Source: Microbacterium sp. AB
GTDB lineage: Bacteria; Actinomycetota; Actinomycetes; Actinomycetales; Microbacteriaceae
DNA length: 64,000 nt
Direction of reading: 5' to 3'
Assembly (NCBI RefSeq): GCF_032878875.1
Contig: NZ_CP118157.1
Location: 744,001 to 808,000 of the forward strand
The translations under genes were made by a program, and so were the position numbers. Below the pieces are notes generated by a model that was given only the letters and a program-made list of their open reading frames with translations, did no database searches and was not told the DNA's origin. This document shows positions 17,406 through 27,265 of the stretch, piece by piece; within the stretch, counting starts at the first letter, position 1; every line of letters begins with the position of its first letter.

Positions 17406-18559
17406 CCGACGACCGACCGACATCCTTCGCCACCCGCGCGATCCACGCGGGCCAGGCGCCCGACGCGGAGACCGGTGCGGTCATCCCGCCCGTCCACTTC
17501 TCGTCCACCTATGCGCAGGACGGCATCGGCGGCCTGCGCGCGGGCTATGAGTACAGCCGGAGCGGGAACCCGACGCGCACGGCGCTCGAGACCCAGCTCG
17601 CCGCGCTGGAGGACGGCGTGCGGGCGCTGTCGTTCGCATCGGGACTGGCCGCGGAGGACGCCCTGCTGCGAGCGAGCCTCCGCCCCGGCGACGAGGTGCT
17701 CCTCGGCAACGACGTCTACGGCGGCACCTACCGCCTCATCGCACGCGTCCTCGGCCCGTGGGGCGTGAAGCTGCGCGTCGTCGACTTCTCGGACGCGGAT
17801 GCGGTCGCGGTCGCCATCGCCGAGCGCGCGCCCCGGATCGTCTGGATCGAGACCCCCACCAACCCGCTCCTGCGCATCGTCGACATCGCGCGGGTGTCGC
17901 GGCTCGCGCACGACGCCGGGGCGCTCGTCGTCGTGGACAACACGTTCGCCTCGCCGGCCCTGCAGCAGCCGCTGCGGCTCGGCGCGGACGTCGTCGTGCA
18001 CTCCACGACGAAGTACCTCGGCGGTCACTCCGACGTCGTGGGCGGCGCGCTGGTCTTCGCCGACGCCGATCTGGCCGAGCAGCCGGCCTTCCTGCAGAAC
18101 GCCGCGGGCGCCGTGTCGGGGCCGCTCGACGCGTGGCTGACGACGCGGGGGATCAAGACGCTCGCTGTACGGATGGAGCGCCACAGCGCCAACGGGCAGG
18201 CGGTCGCGGAGTTCCTCGCACCGCATGCCGCGGTCGCCCGCGTCTACTACCCGGGCCTCGCATCCCATCCCGGTCACGACATCGCTGCGCAGCAGATGTC
18301 GGGCTTCGGCGGGATCGTGTCGCTCGCGCTCGCGGACGGAGCCGCCGCACGCCGCTTCTCGGAGTCGACGAGGCTGTTCACGCTCGCGGAGTCGCTCGGC
18401 GGCGTGGAGTCGCTGCTGAACTACCCCGACGCCATGACGCACGCCTCGGTGCGCGGCACCGAGCTCGCCGTCCCCGAAGAGGTCGTGCGCCTGTCCGTCG
18501 GCATCGAGGGCGTCGACGACCTGCTGCAGGACCTCGACGACGCTCTCGCCGGGCTCTGA
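17402..18559 (+). CDS. Cystathionine gamma-synthase / gamma-lyase family enzyme
   Basis: 385-residue Cys/Met-metabolism PLP enzyme. Visible features are the N-terminal TRAIHAGQAPDAETGAVIPP, the Tyr-Arg phosphate contacts in YEYSRSGNPTR, SFASGLAAEDALL, and the PLP lysine in HSTTKYLGGHSDVVGG near residue 200. The late motif SLGGVESLLNYPD is also typical. Sequence alone does not separate synthase (metB) from lyase. The tight ATGA overlap with the beta-synthase-like gene favours a role in converting cystathionine to cysteine, although synthesis toward methionine is possible. Confidence 0.88.
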   Translation: MTDDRPTSFATRAIHAGQAPDAETGAVIPPVHFSSTYAQDGIGGLRAGYEYSRSGNPTRTALETQLAALEDGVRALSFASGLAAEDALLRASLRPGDEVLLGNDVYGGTYRLIARVLGPWGVKLRVVDFSDADAVAVAIAERAPRIVWIETPTNPLLRIVDIARVSRLAHDAGALVVVDNTFASPALQQPLRLGADVVVHSTTKYLGGHSDVVGGALVFADADLAEQPAFLQNAAGAVSGPLDAWLTTRGIKTLAVRMERHSANGQAVAEFLAPHAAVARVYYPGLASHPGHDIAAQQMSGFGGIVSLALADGAAARRFSESTRLFTLAESLGGVESLLNYPDAMTHASVRGTELAVPEEVVRLSVGIEGVDDLLQDLDDALAGL

Positions 18560-18567
18560 CGTCCGGC

Positions 18568-19092
18568 CTAGATGTCGTGCCCGATCGCGGGCGACCGGGA
18601 GGCCATCTCGGCCATGGCCTCCCGGGCAAACCGTGAGAAGTACCTCCGGAGCGTTTCGATCTCCTGGTCGTCCCACCCGGCGACCGTGGCGCGGTACTGC
18701 TCCTCCGCGGCGTCCATGATCCTCTCGCCGATGGCTCGACCGGCGGGGGTGAGGGCGACGAGGACGCTGCGCTCGTCGGACCGGGAGGGAACGCGCACGA
18801 CGAGGCCGACGTCCTCCGACCGTTGGACGATCTTGCTGACGTTGGCCTTGCCCGTGCCGAGCGTCGACGCCAGGTCAGTCGGCCTCAGGGCGCCGCGGTA
18901 GGCCAGCTGATTGACGACGACGAACATCGCGACGTCGTCGACCGGGAAGTCGACCTTCCGCATGACCTGCAGCCGGACCTCGCGGCTGTCGGCCCAGTGG
19001 ATGATGGCGGCGACGGAGATGCGCAGATCGAGCGGGTCCTGCTCGACGACGGGCGAGATGTCGATCTCTGTGGAATCTGGGTGAGCGGTCAT
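18568..19092 (-). CDS. MarR-family transcriptional regulator
   Basis: 174 residues. The winged helix-turn-helix spans about residues 65-130: LRPTDLASTLGTGKANVSKI is the helix-turn-helix and VVRVPSRSDERSVLVALTPAG the wing. A long N-terminal helix and a C-terminal dimer helix flank it. It is the last gene of the unit GH106 -> marR (78 bp apart), so it probably controls that unit and the divergent MFS transporter. The ATG at 19092 follows GGGGAGGA. The ligand is unknown but could be a plant-type glycoside or its aglycone, given the neighbouring glycosidase. Confidence 0.85.
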   Translation of the reverse strand: MTAHPDSTEIDISPVVEQDPLDLRISVAAIIHWADSREVRLQVMRKVDFPVDDVAMFVVVNQLAYRGALRPTDLASTLGTGKANVSKIVQRSEDVGLVVRVPSRSDERSVLVALTPAGRAIGERIMDAAEEQYRATVAGWDDQEIETLRRYFSRFAREAMAEMASRSPAIGHDI

Positions 19093-19170
19093 GGATCCTC
19101 CCCGTCCACTATCGCAGCCCGGACGAGCGGCCGACGGGCGCGGCCGCGAAGGGCCGCGCCCCCTCTCGCC

Positions 19171-22119
19171 CTACGCCTGCGCTCGCAGGACGCGCACGGG
19201 ACCCACCAGCCCGTGCTCGCGGACGCGCGTCACATGTTGGTCCTGCCTGCCGACGAAGCTCAGCACGACATCGGGGATCGAATCGTAGTAGCCGCGCGCG
19301 AGGAGGCGGTTGTTGAGCGAGCTCGCGACCCGTACGACGAGCTCGTTCTCGCCTTCGCGGGCGAGGCCGGCGATGTCGACGACCGGGTGGGACGTGTCGA
19401 ACCCACGGGGCTCGGAGCCGTTGAGCGAGATCGCGCCCAGCCCTCCGCTCGTCGATCCCAGGTCGAGCACGAGGCGTCCTCGGGCGACGGCGTCCGCGTC
19501 GAGGCGGAACGTCGTGCGGTACTCGCCGACCCCCGAGACGTCGGGGCCGACGCCGGCGAGCCGCGTCCACGGGCGGAGCGTCGTCTCCGCGGCGGGAAGC
19601 CGCGTGATCGCGGTCGTCGGGCGCACTTCGCGCGTCTCGTAGCCGAGACCGCGATCCTCGACGATGAGCTCCGGCTCTCCGGCGTCCCAGCTCTCGACGA
19701 CGATGTCCCACTGCTCCAGGGTGAGCAGGGGGACGAGCTCGTCCGGCGCCGACTCCCGCGCGGCGGCGGAGCGGTCGAGCGTGACCAGCGCGGTCTCGCC
19801 GGGTGCGAGGGTCAGCGACACGACCGTCCGGTCGCCGTCGATCCGCACGCCCCGATGGCGTGCGACCGTTCCGGTGGTCGGGTCGATCCGGTGCGCGTCG
19901 CCGTGTCCCGGGAGCGCGATCTCGACGGTCGTCTCCGAGCCCGTCTCGTAGAGGAAGTGATACGCGTAGAGGTGGAGGAGGTCGCCGTCTTCCCGCAGAT
20001 ACGTGAGGACGGACGGCTCGTCGGCGGTGAACTCGGCGCGGCCGACGACACCGAGGGCCCGCAGCGCGGGCAGGGTCTCCGCCGGATCGTGGACCTCCGC
20101 GACCGTCGGCAGCTCGCGAAGCGCGTCGACGATCGACGCCAGCTCGTCGTCGCGTCCGTCCAGGCCCGGCGTGCGCGATGCGGCCGCGCGATGCGTCGTG
20201 TGCCGCCCGGTGAGCAGATGCCGGAGCTCGCGCGCGCCGTTCACGATGACCACGCGCAGCCCGCGCCGCGCCCAGTCGAGCAGCAACGCGGCGGCGTCGG
20301 CGTCGAGCGCCTCCTGATACACGATCAGAGCCTGGTAGCCGGGGCCGCCGGGCTGGACGACTCCGTCGGCGAGGACGACGTCTTCGTGGAGCAGAAGCGA
20401 GGGGTCGAGGAACTCATAGCTCCAGCCGGCGTCCTGCATGCCGAGGTCCTGCCACCAGTGGTTCTCTCGATCTCGCATCCACAGGCGGCCGTATGCGTCC
20501 TCATCGGGTATCCGGCGGCCCTCGGCGTCCACGAGCGTCATGCCGGACATGTTGTCGACGAAATGGTCCGTGCGGAGGATGCCGACATCGATGCGAGGCC
20601 GGCCTTGCCGCAGAAGATACTGGAAGCGGCCGATCGTGCGATTCCAGAGCGGGTAGAACTCGCTCGCCGGCTGTCGCGTGTCGAAGCGTTCGGAGAACAT
20701 CGGCCACATGCCCTCGTGCCCCGGCCACTGCGTCGCGCCCTCGGCGCCGGCGACGCTCGCCCATCCGTGGAGGACGGTCTTCGTGACGCCCGCTGCGAGC
20801 TGTGTCGCGATGATCTGGTCGTAGAAGCGGTGGTCGAGCATGTGGTTTCGGGTGGTCGCTCCCGTCTCGGACGAGTACTGCTTGCCGAACAGATGCGCGG
20901 GGCCGCCGAGCAGCCGGTAGGCGTCGATCTGAGAGCCGAACTCGAGCGACTCCGTCTCGATCCCGTCGACCTCGGGCCCGGGGCGTGTGAGCTCGAACGG
21001 CAGGCCGTAGCTGATCTCCGCGCGCAGGGCGACGCCGTTCTCGTGAAGGAACCCGGCGAAGGGCCGCAGCATGTTCTCGATGTAGAGGTCGGTGAGCGTG
21101 CGGACGTAATCGTGGCGCACCTTCTCCACCGTCGCGCGCTCGGCCTCGCCCGCGTCATAGCGGTACGTCGTGCTCGCCGCCATCATCATCACCTCGCGCA
21201 CGAGGAACGGCAGCCATGGCACGATGTCGTACCCGCGGCGAGAGCGGAACTCCTCGCGGACGGAAGCGCCCCAGAACATCCCGCCGTCGCCCCAGGTCGA
21301 GAGCTCGAGCGAGTCCATGTACATCTGCGCGCGGGGATTCCTCGCGATCCTCTCTCGCAGCCGGGACGTGAGGACGGTGGAATCCCAGTAGTCGATGACG
21401 GCGTCCACCCCGGCGCGCTCGAGATAGTTGACCGTGTAGTTGACGCTCGCCGACGGCGAGGCCGTCTGGCCCGTGCCGTGGGACCAGAAGACGAACAGCC
21501 GCCATGTGCGATCGTCCTCCGGCTCCCACGTCAGCGCCAGGTCCTGGACGGACGCGGTCAGGTCGACGACGGCGGATGCGTCGAGGGAGCCGCCGCCGTC
21601 CGTCGCGGCGACGAGCGGCACCGCGATCACGGCGACGAGGGTCTGCTTCGTGGGGGCGACGCGCTCGCCGGGCACGACGAGCGCGGTTCGCTCGGCGGCG
21701 AGGTCGATGCGCGGGAGAGCGCCGTCACGGCCCGCTCCTCTGCGCACGTCCTCGAACACGAAGTCCAGCTCCTGCGAGGCGGCGGGATGATCCGGGTCGA
21801 TGGTCGGCAGGTTGGCATTGGACCAGTTCGTCCCCGAGGTGAAGCTCACGGACATCTGCCGTGCGGTGGTCTCCTCGACGACGATCTCGGAATCGTGGAC
21901 CCACTCTTCGGATCCCCATCCGTAGCGTGCATGGTCGATCGCCTCCTCGTCCATGGCGAGGAACTCCATCCCGCCGAATCCGAGCCGGTGGGCGGCATCG
22001 ATCTCGCGGCGGAGCGTCTGATCCGTGTGCAGGCCCTCCGCGAGCCACCAGCGCAGCTCCGGACGGAACTCGATCGGCGGTTCCTGCAGGTGCGGCAGGT
22101 GGTCGTGCAAGCGGGACAT
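19171..22119 (-). CDS. GH106-like alpha-L-rhamnosidase
   Basis: 982 residues with no signal peptide, so probably cytoplasmic. Features of glycoside hydrolase family 106 are the opening RWWLAEGLHTDQTLRREIDA and GFGGMEFLAMDEE, the barrel segment MYMDSLELSTWGDGGMFW, and FRSRRGYDIVPWLPFLV. A possible catalytic glutamate lies in EISYGLPFE, and HMLDHRFYDQIIATQLAAGV belongs to the family core. The last about 150 residues form a beta-sandwich with LDLGSTSGGLGAISLNG. The predicted role is removal of terminal rhamnose from an imported glycoside. It diverges from an MFS transporter that could supply the substrate. The substrate assignment is inferred from family only. Confidence 0.72.
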   Translation of the reverse strand: MSRLHDHLPHLQEPPIEFRPELRWWLAEGLHTDQTLRREIDAAHRLGFGGMEFLAMDEEAIDHARYGWGSEEWVHDSEIVVEETTARQMSVSFTSGTNWSNANLPTIDPDHPAASQELDFVFEDVRRGAGRDGALPRIDLAAERTALVVPGERVAPTKQTLVAVIAVPLVAATDGGGSLDASAVVDLTASVQDLALTWEPEDDRTWRLFVFWSHGTGQTASPSASVNYTVNYLERAGVDAVIDYWDSTVLTSRLRERIARNPRAQMYMDSLELSTWGDGGMFWGASVREEFRSRRGYDIVPWLPFLVREVMMMAASTTYRYDAGEAERATVEKVRHDYVRTLTDLYIENMLRPFAGFLHENGVALRAEISYGLPFELTRPGPEVDGIETESLEFGSQIDAYRLLGGPAHLFGKQYSSETGATTRNHMLDHRFYDQIIATQLAAGVTKTVLHGWASVAGAEGATQWPGHEGMWPMFSERFDTRQPASEFYPLWNRTIGRFQYLLRQGRPRIDVGILRTDHFVDNMSGMTLVDAEGRRIPDEDAYGRLWMRDRENHWWQDLGMQDAGWSYEFLDPSLLLHEDVVLADGVVQPGGPGYQALIVYQEALDADAAALLLDWARRGLRVVIVNGARELRHLLTGRHTTHRAAASRTPGLDGRDDELASIVDALRELPTVAEVHDPAETLPALRALGVVGRAEFTADEPSVLTYLREDGDLLHLYAYHFLYETGSETTVEIALPGHGDAHRIDPTTGTVARHRGVRIDGDRTVVSLTLAPGETALVTLDRSAAARESAPDELVPLLTLEQWDIVVESWDAGEPELIVEDRGLGYETREVRPTTAITRLPAAETTLRPWTRLAGVGPDVSGVGEYRTTFRLDADAVARGRLVLDLGSTSGGLGAISLNGSEPRGFDTSHPVVDIAGLAREGENELVVRVASSLNNRLLARGYYDSIPDVVLSFVGRQDQHVTRVREHGLVGPVRVLRAQA

Positions 22120-22189
22120 GGGTTCTCCTTCGAACGCGGGATGCCGCGGCCGGCGCCAGCGGGCGGGTCGCGGTGTCGTGTCCGATCGA

Positions 22190-22222
22190 TACTAACTAGT
22201 TTCCTGAAGACAATAAATGTGT
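22190..22222. promoter_or_regulatory. AT-rich divergent promoter/operator zone between GH106 and MFS genes
   Basis: This short AT-rich block stands out from the GC-rich surroundings. It contains the palindrome AACTAGTT at 22194-22201. On the minus strand TTGTCT at 22214-22209 is followed 16 nt later by TATCGA, a plausible -35/-10 pair for GH106. It is the natural place for the neighbouring MarR regulator to bind. Confidence 0.45.
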
Positions 22223-22296
22223 CATGCTCTTTCACGCGGCCTCCCGTTCGCGAGGTCGTCCCGGCTGCCGAGCGCAGCAGTTCAAAGGAGAACTCA

Positions 22297-23643
22297 ATGA
22301 CCACACGACGTGCGCCCCATCCGTGGGCGGTGGGAGTGATCGCCGGCATGGCGTCATATGTCGATTCCGCGGCGATCGTGGGAAGCGGTACCGCCCTCGT
22401 GCTCTACCAGCACTCGATCGGCCTTGAGGAGCGGGAGATCGGAGCGATCTCGGCCGCGCTGACCTTCTCGATCGCTCTCGGCGCGCTGCTGGGGGGTCGC
22501 CTCGGCGATCGCCTCGGCCGGCGTTCGGTGTTCCTCGCGACGATGGTGACGATCATCGTCGGCGCGGCCCTCCTCGTGTTCGGCGGCGGCTTCGCGCCCC
22601 TCCTGATCGGATCGATCCTCGTCGGCGTCGGCACGGGTGCCGATCTGCCGGTCTCCATCGCGACGGTCTCGGAAGCGGCGACCGATGCGAACCGCGGCAA
22701 GCTCATCGGCTTCACCCAGATCATGTGGTACGCGGGCATCATCGCGACGACGGCGATTCAGATCGTCGTCGGCGGCCTGGGGTATCTCGGCGGGCAGGCG
22801 CTCTTCGCACATGTCGGCATCGTCGCCGTCATCGTCTTCGCGCTGCGTCTCACGATCCCGGAGTCGGCCGCGTGGACGGAGGCGAGCGCCGAGCGCAGGG
22901 TCGGCGCCCACACCGTCCGCGCTCAGCGTTCGGGTCTGCGCGACATCCTGACGCAGCGGATCTACCTCGTTCCGTTCCTCGCTCTCCTCGGCTTCTACGC
23001 CCTCACGAATCTCGGGGCGAACACGGGCGGGCAGTTCGGGACCTACGTCGCGGTCAACGTCGCCGGCATCGGCGTCTCCGCGTACTCGGTCATCGCGCTC
23101 GTCGCGCTGCCCGTGGCGACGCTGTTCGCGCTGTGGTTCATGCGCGTCGCCGACGGACCCCGCAGAATGACGTACTTCGTCGTCGGGGCGGTCTTCATGG
23201 TCCTCGGGTTCGGCGTGCCCGCAGTCTTCGGGTTCAGCCTGATCACGATCATCGCGGGTCAGGCGCTCGGCGCGTTCGGCATGGCCTTCGCCTTCGAGGG
23301 GATCATGAAGGTGTGGACGCAGGAGTCGTTCCCCACGCTGTTGCGGGCCTCCGCGCAAGGCGCCATCATCGCCGTCGCGCGGGTCGCGGCCGCCCTCCTG
23401 GCGCTGTTCACGCCCTCGCTGCTCGGCACGCCGCGGCTCATGTACGGCCTCATCGCGCTCGTCGTCGCGGTGGGATGCGTCATCGGATGGGCCGGCTTCC
23501 GCGGGAAGCGCATCAACACGTTCGACGTCGAGCAGAAGGACATCGCCGAGGCCCGCAGCGAGCTGCGTGCGTCCGGTGTGCTGACGGACCCGCCGGGCGA
23601 CACCCCGGCGCAGGGCACATCGATCGGCGGCCGGCGGCCGTAG
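22297..23643 (+). CDS. MFS transporter, sugar-porter-like
   Basis: 448 residues with about twelve hydrophobic segments. The cytoplasmic loop 2-3 motif GGRLGDRLGRRSVF is the major-facilitator signature, repeated weakly in the second half as MRVADGPRRMTY. The loop-4 element GVGTGADLPVSIATVSE and the mid-protein PESAAWTEA resemble metabolite:H+ symporters. AAAGGAG precedes the ATG at 22297. It is divergent from a rhamnosidase-like gene, so import of the corresponding glycoside is a reasonable inference. Confidence 0.8.
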   Translation: MTTRRAPHPWAVGVIAGMASYVDSAAIVGSGTALVLYQHSIGLEEREIGAISAALTFSIALGALLGGRLGDRLGRRSVFLATMVTIIVGAALLVFGGGFAPLLIGSILVGVGTGADLPVSIATVSEAATDANRGKLIGFTQIMWYAGIIATTAIQIVVGGLGYLGGQALFAHVGIVAVIVFALRLTIPESAAWTEASAERRVGAHTVRAQRSGLRDILTQRIYLVPFLALLGFYALTNLGANTGGQFGTYVAVNVAGIGVSAYSVIALVALPVATLFALWFMRVADGPRRMTYFVVGAVFMVLGFGVPAVFGFSLITIIAGQALGAFGMAFAFEGIMKVWTQESFPTLLRASAQGAIIAVARVAAALLALFTPSLLGTPRLMYGLIALVVAVGCVIGWAGFRGKRINTFDVEQKDIAEARSELRASGVLTDPPGDTPAQGTSIGGRRP

Positions 23644-23654
23644 GCGCTCGGCTC

Positions 23655-23685
23655 GCTGAGCCCCGGACCGTCCCCGGGGCTCAGC
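23655..23685. terminator. Bidirectional terminator between MFS and RamB-type genes
   Basis: GCTGAGCCCCGG at 23655-23666 pairs perfectly with CCGGGGCTCAGC at 23674-23685 over a 7-nt loop. It lies between two convergent genes and overlaps the last codon region of the regulator gene. Confidence 0.7.
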
Positions 23686-25138
23686 TCGTGCTGTGGCGGT
23701 CGAGGAACTCGTAGACCTCGAGGTCGTCCACGCCGGGGAAGGCGCCGCGGGGGAGCGGCGAGAAGATGTGCGTGTGCACGCGGGCGCTCGGCCACGCCTT
23801 CCCCCGCCACGGCGACTGCGCGACGGTCGGCGGGCGGCGGCAGCACGACTCGTCGGGGCAGGTCGACGTCGCACGCACTTGCGTCTCCCGGCCGCGCCAC
23901 CACTTCGCGTCGTCGAACGGCACGCCCACCGTGATGGAGAACTCGCCCGTGCTGCGCGAGCCCGTCTGCGTCGAGCACCAGAACGTCCCGGTGGGGGTGT
24001 CCGTGTACTGGTAGTGCTCGGTCGTGCGGTTCTGCTGATCGAACGCGCTGCGCGCCGAGAACCGCCGGCAGACAATCTGCCCCTCGATCGCGCCCGTGAC
24101 GTCCTCCGGCAGGGGGAGGTCGTCGTTCTCGTACACGCGCTCGACCTGGCCCTCGCCCCCGACGCGCAGGAAGTGGAGGCGCATCCCGAGGTGCGTCGTC
24201 AGGAGGTTCGTCATCCTCATGCCGGCCGCCTCGTGCGTCACGCCGAAGGCGTCACGGAAGTCCTCGACCGCGAGGTTCCGCTCCTGCCGCGCCTGTTCGA
24301 GGAAGGCGACGGCGGCGGTCTCGGGCATGAGGCAGCAGGCCGCGTAGTAGTTGATCTCGAGGCGCTGCTGCAGGAAGTCCGCGTAGTCGGTGGGGCGCTC
24401 ATGGCCGAGGAGCCGGTGCGCCATCGCCTGCAGCGCCATGGACCTCAGCCCGTGCCCGCCGGGGATGGAGGCCGGCGGCAGGTAGATGCGGCCGTTCTCC
24501 AGGTCGGTGATCGATCGCGTCGACGACGGCAGGTCGGCCGCGTAGATGAGCTCGAAGCCCAGCTGCTCGGCCATGATGCTCACGGTGCGGTGCGTCAGCG
24601 CGCCCGATGCGTGCCCGGCCGCCCGCAGCTGTTTCTCCGCGAGCGCCTCGATCTCGGGCAGGTAGTTGTCGGCGACGCGCTGCCGGAGCCTCAGCTCGGT
24701 GTTGGCCCTGCGGGCCTCCTCGGGCGTGGCGATCGCCTCCTGCTCGCGTCGCTCCAGCTCGCGATGGAGCCCGATGATCGACTCGAGCGTCTCGTCCGGA
24801 AGACCCTTCGAGACCTTGACCGGCGGGACGCCGAGCTGACGGAAGACCTGGCTCGACTGGGCGCGCTCGAGCTCGATCTCGAGCGCCGCGCGCCGGTTCG
24901 GGGGCTCCCCGGAGATGAGATCCGTGACGCTCGTCGAGACGGCGTCGGCGATCGCCTGGAGCAGCGACAGCTTCGGCTCCCGCTTGCCGTTCTCGATGAG
25001 GCTGAGCTGACTGCCGGCGACGCCGACGATCGCGCCCAGGTCGTCGAGCGTCAGGCCGTTGCGGATGCGGTGGTGACGGATGCGGTGGCCGAGGGTCTTC
25101 AGCTCGATTCCGGTCTTCTGGTCGCTGGTCGGAGCCAT
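23681..25138 (-). CDS. ramB: RamB/ScfR-type regulator (XRE HTH, IrrE-like and DUF2083 domains)
   Basis: 485 residues. An XRE helix-turn-helix covers about residues 14-70 ([39 protein letters not shown]). The middle is an ImmA/IrrE-like domain in which the usual HExxH zinc site is degenerate ([15 protein letters not shown]). The C-terminal region with [16 protein letters not shown] is typical of short-chain acyl-CoA-responsive regulators. In corynebacteria and mycobacteria RamB controls acetate and glyoxylate genes. Here it faces pckG, which suggests control of the switch to gluconeogenesis. The ATG at 25138 lies 6 nt from a TATCAT -10 that sits inside an inverted repeat, suggesting leaderless transcription and autoregulation. 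A frame open to 25180 also exists. Confidence 0.82.
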   Translation of the reverse strand: MAPTSDQKTGIELKTLGHRIRHHRIRNGLTLDDLGAIVGVAGSQLSLIENGKREPKLSLLQAIADAVSTSVTDLISGEPPNRRAALEIELERAQSSQVFRQLGVPPVKVSKGLPDETLESIIGLHRELERREQEAIATPEEARRANTELRLRQRVADNYLPEIEALAEKQLRAAGHASGALTHRTVSIMAEQLGFELIYAADLPSSTRSITDLENGRIYLPPASIPGGHGLRSMALQAMAHRLLGHERPTDYADFLQQRLEINYYAACCLMPETAAVAFLEQARQERNLAVEDFRDAFGVTHEAAGMRMTNLLTTHLGMRLHFLRVGGEGQVERVYENDDLPLPEDVTGAIEGQIVCRRFSARSAFDQQNRTTEHYQYTDTPTGTFWCSTQTGSRSTGEFSITVGVPFDDAKWWRGRETQVRATSTCPDESCCRRPPTVAQSPWRGKAWPSARVHTHIFSPLPRGAFPGVDDLEVYEFLDRHSTS

Positions 25139-25165
25139 TCCTTGATGATAGCTAAAGATCAAGGA
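25139..25165 (-). promoter_or_regulatory. Leaderless promoter of ramB inside an inverted-repeat operator
   Basis: On the minus strand TATCAT (25150-25145) is followed by six bases and the ATG at 25138. An 8-bp perfect inverted repeat, TCCTTGAT at 25139-25146 and ATCAAGGA at 25158-25165, spans this -10. A protein bound there would block the promoter. Confidence 0.6.
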
Positions 25166-25249
25166 TTCTTTCTCACACATCCGGCTGAAATCTCTTCGAC
25201 ATCCGCGAGAACCTGGCAAAGCCGCCTCCCCACATCCCAAGGAGCTCTG

Positions 25250-27121
25250 ATGGTCATCGCCGAACCGCTCGCCCCGCGCACGACCGCCCCCCTCGCGACC
25301 GACGCCCTCGCGGGATTCGGCGCGCAGCCCGCCTACGACGGGCCCGGCGCCGCCGAGCTCCTCGCCTGGGTCGAGGAGATCGCCGAGCTCACCGAGCCGG
25401 ACCGGATCCACTGGGTCTCGGGGACGCCGGACGAGCACGACGCGCTCATCGCCCGCATGGTCGCCGACGGCACCCTCATCGCGCTCGACCCGCAGAAGCG
25501 CCCGAACTCCTACCTCGCCCGCTCCCACCCCGGGGACGTCGCCCGGCTCGAGTCGCGCACCTTCATCTGCTCCGAGGACGAGGAGGACGCCGGTCCCACG
25601 AACAACTGGGCCGCGCCCGACGAGATGCGCCGGACCATCCAGCCGCTCTTCCGGGGTTCCATGCGCGGACGGACGATGTTCGTCGTGCCCTTCTCCATGG
25701 GCAAGGTGGGCGGCCCCATCTCGCAGCTGGGCGTGCAGGTCACCGACAGCCCCTACGCCGTCGCGTCGATCGGGCTCATGACGCGCGTGGGCGAGGACGT
25801 CACGCGCCTCATCGCGGAGGGCACGCCGTGGGTGCGCACGGTGCACTCCGTCGGGGCGCCCCTCGCCCCCGGGGACGCCGACGTCGCCTGGCCGTGCAAT
25901 GACGAGAAGTACATCGTGCACTTCCCCGACTCGCTCGAGGTGTGGTCGTACGGATCGGGCTACGGCGGCAACGCGATCCTCGCGAAGAAGTGCTACGCCC
26001 TGCGCATCGCCTCGGTCCTCGGACGCGACCAGGGGTGGCTGGCCGAGCACATGCTGCTCATCCGCGTGATCGACCCCGAGGGACGGGCGTACCAGGTGGC
26101 CGCGGCGTTCCCGTCCGCATGCGGGAAGACGAATCTCGCGATGCTGCGCCCGACCATCCCCGGCTGGCGGGTCGAGACGCTCGGCGACGACATCACCTGG
26201 ATCCGGCCCGGCGACGACGGGCGGTTCCACGCCATCAACCCCGAGGCGGGCTTCTTCGGCGTCGCGCCCGGCACGGGGGAGTCGACGAACGTCACCGCGG
26301 TCGAGACGCTGTGGGGCAACGTGCTCTTCACGAACGTGGCACTGACCGACGACGGCGACGTGTGGTGGGAGGGGCTGACCGACGAGGCGCCCGAGCACCT
26401 CGTCGACTGGCAGGGGCAGGACTGGACGCCGGACGCCGACCGGCCCGCCGCGCATCCCAACTCGCGCTTCACGGTGAGCGCCGCGCAGGCTCCGTCCATC
26501 GCGGACGACTGGGAGGAGGCCGTCCCGCTCGACGCCATCCTCTTCGGCGGTCGGCGCGCGACGAACGTGCCGCTCGTCGTGGAGGCGTTCGACTGGGAGC
26601 ACGGCGTCTTCCTCGGCTCCACGATCTCGTCCGAGCGCACCGCGGCCGCCGAGGGCGTCGTCGGAGAGCTGCGCCGCGACCCGTTCGCCATGATGCCCTT
26701 CTGCGGCTACAACATGGCCGACTACTTCGGGCACTGGCTCGAGATGGGCGGCAAGGCCGAGCGCCTGCCGCGCGTCTTCCAGGTCAACTGGTTCCGGAAG
26801 GGAGCCGACGGCCGCTTCCTCTGGCCCGGCTTCGGCGAGAACTCGCGCGTCATCGACTGGATCATCCGGCGGCTGCAGGGCGAGGCCGAAGCGGTCGACT
26901 CTCCGATCGGGCGCCTGCCCGTCGTGGACGACCTGAACCTCTCGGGGCTCGACGTGCCCGAGGAGGACCTCGCCGAGCTGTTCGACATCGACCCCGACTC
27001 GTGGCTCGCCGAGGCGCAGCTGACGGAGGAGTTCTACGACACGTTCGGAGAGCGGGTGCCCGGCGCGCTCCGCGCGCAGCTGGACGCCCTGCGCGACCGT
27101 GTGAAGACCGCGAAGGCCTGA
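25250..27121 (+). CDS. pckG: Phosphoenolpyruvate carboxykinase (GTP)
   Basis: 623 residues, the normal size of the GTP-dependent enzyme that converts oxaloacetate to phosphoenolpyruvate at the entry to gluconeogenesis. The phosphate-binding kinase loop is [14 protein letters not shown] near residue 285. The active-site segments are [35 protein letters not shown] and [23 protein letters not shown] precedes the ATG at 25250. The gene diverges from the RamB-type regulator, and the shared 111-bp region carries that regulator's inverted repeat. Confidence 0.97.
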   Translation: MVIAEPLAPRTTAPLATDALAGFGAQPAYDGPGAAELLAWVEEIAELTEPDRIHWVSGTPDEHDALIARMVADGTLIALDPQKRPNSYLARSHPGDVARLESRTFICSEDEEDAGPTNNWAAPDEMRRTIQPLFRGSMRGRTMFVVPFSMGKVGGPISQLGVQVTDSPYAVASIGLMTRVGEDVTRLIAEGTPWVRTVHSVGAPLAPGDADVAWPCNDEKYIVHFPDSLEVWSYGSGYGGNAILAKKCYALRIASVLGRDQGWLAEHMLLIRVIDPEGRAYQVAAAFPSACGKTNLAMLRPTIPGWRVETLGDDITWIRPGDDGRFHAINPEAGFFGVAPGTGESTNVTAVETLWGNVLFTNVALTDDGDVWWEGLTDEAPEHLVDWQGQDWTPDADRPAAHPNSRFTVSAAQAPSIADDWEEAVPLDAILFGGRRATNVPLVVEAFDWEHGVFLGSTISSERTAAAEGVVGELRRDPFAMMPFCGYNMADYFGHWLEMGGKAERLPRVFQVNWFRKGADGRFLWPGFGENSRVIDWIIRRLQGEAEAVDSPIGRLPVVDDLNLSGLDVPEEDLAELFDIDPDSWLAEAQLTEEFYDTFGERVPGALRAQLDALRDRVKTAKA

Positions 27122-27183
27122 TCCCGCACATCGGACCTCTCGCCGCGTCGCCCCGGACCGCACGCCGGGGCCTTCGCACCCCA

Positions 27184-27219
27184 GCGGCCCGCCCCTCCTT
27201 CCGATCGGGGGCGGGCCGC
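27184..27219 (+). terminator. Terminator after pckG
   Basis: GCGGCCCGCCCC at 27184-27195 pairs with GGGGCGGGCCGC at 27208-27219 (12 bp, 12-nt loop) and is followed by TTCGCTGTT. It lies about 60 bp past the pckG stop. Confidence 0.65.
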
Positions 27220-27265
27220 TTCGCTGTTGCTAGCCTGGAAGGCTGCCAGGACGAGGGGGATGCGG

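Noticed and set aside
18823..27163. Very long open frames opposite or out of phase with the GH106, MFS, ramB and pckG genes
   Set aside because: They are rich in Arg, Gly and Ala, show no domain sequence outside the real genes they run into, and lie over clearly coding strands. They arise from third-position GC bias.
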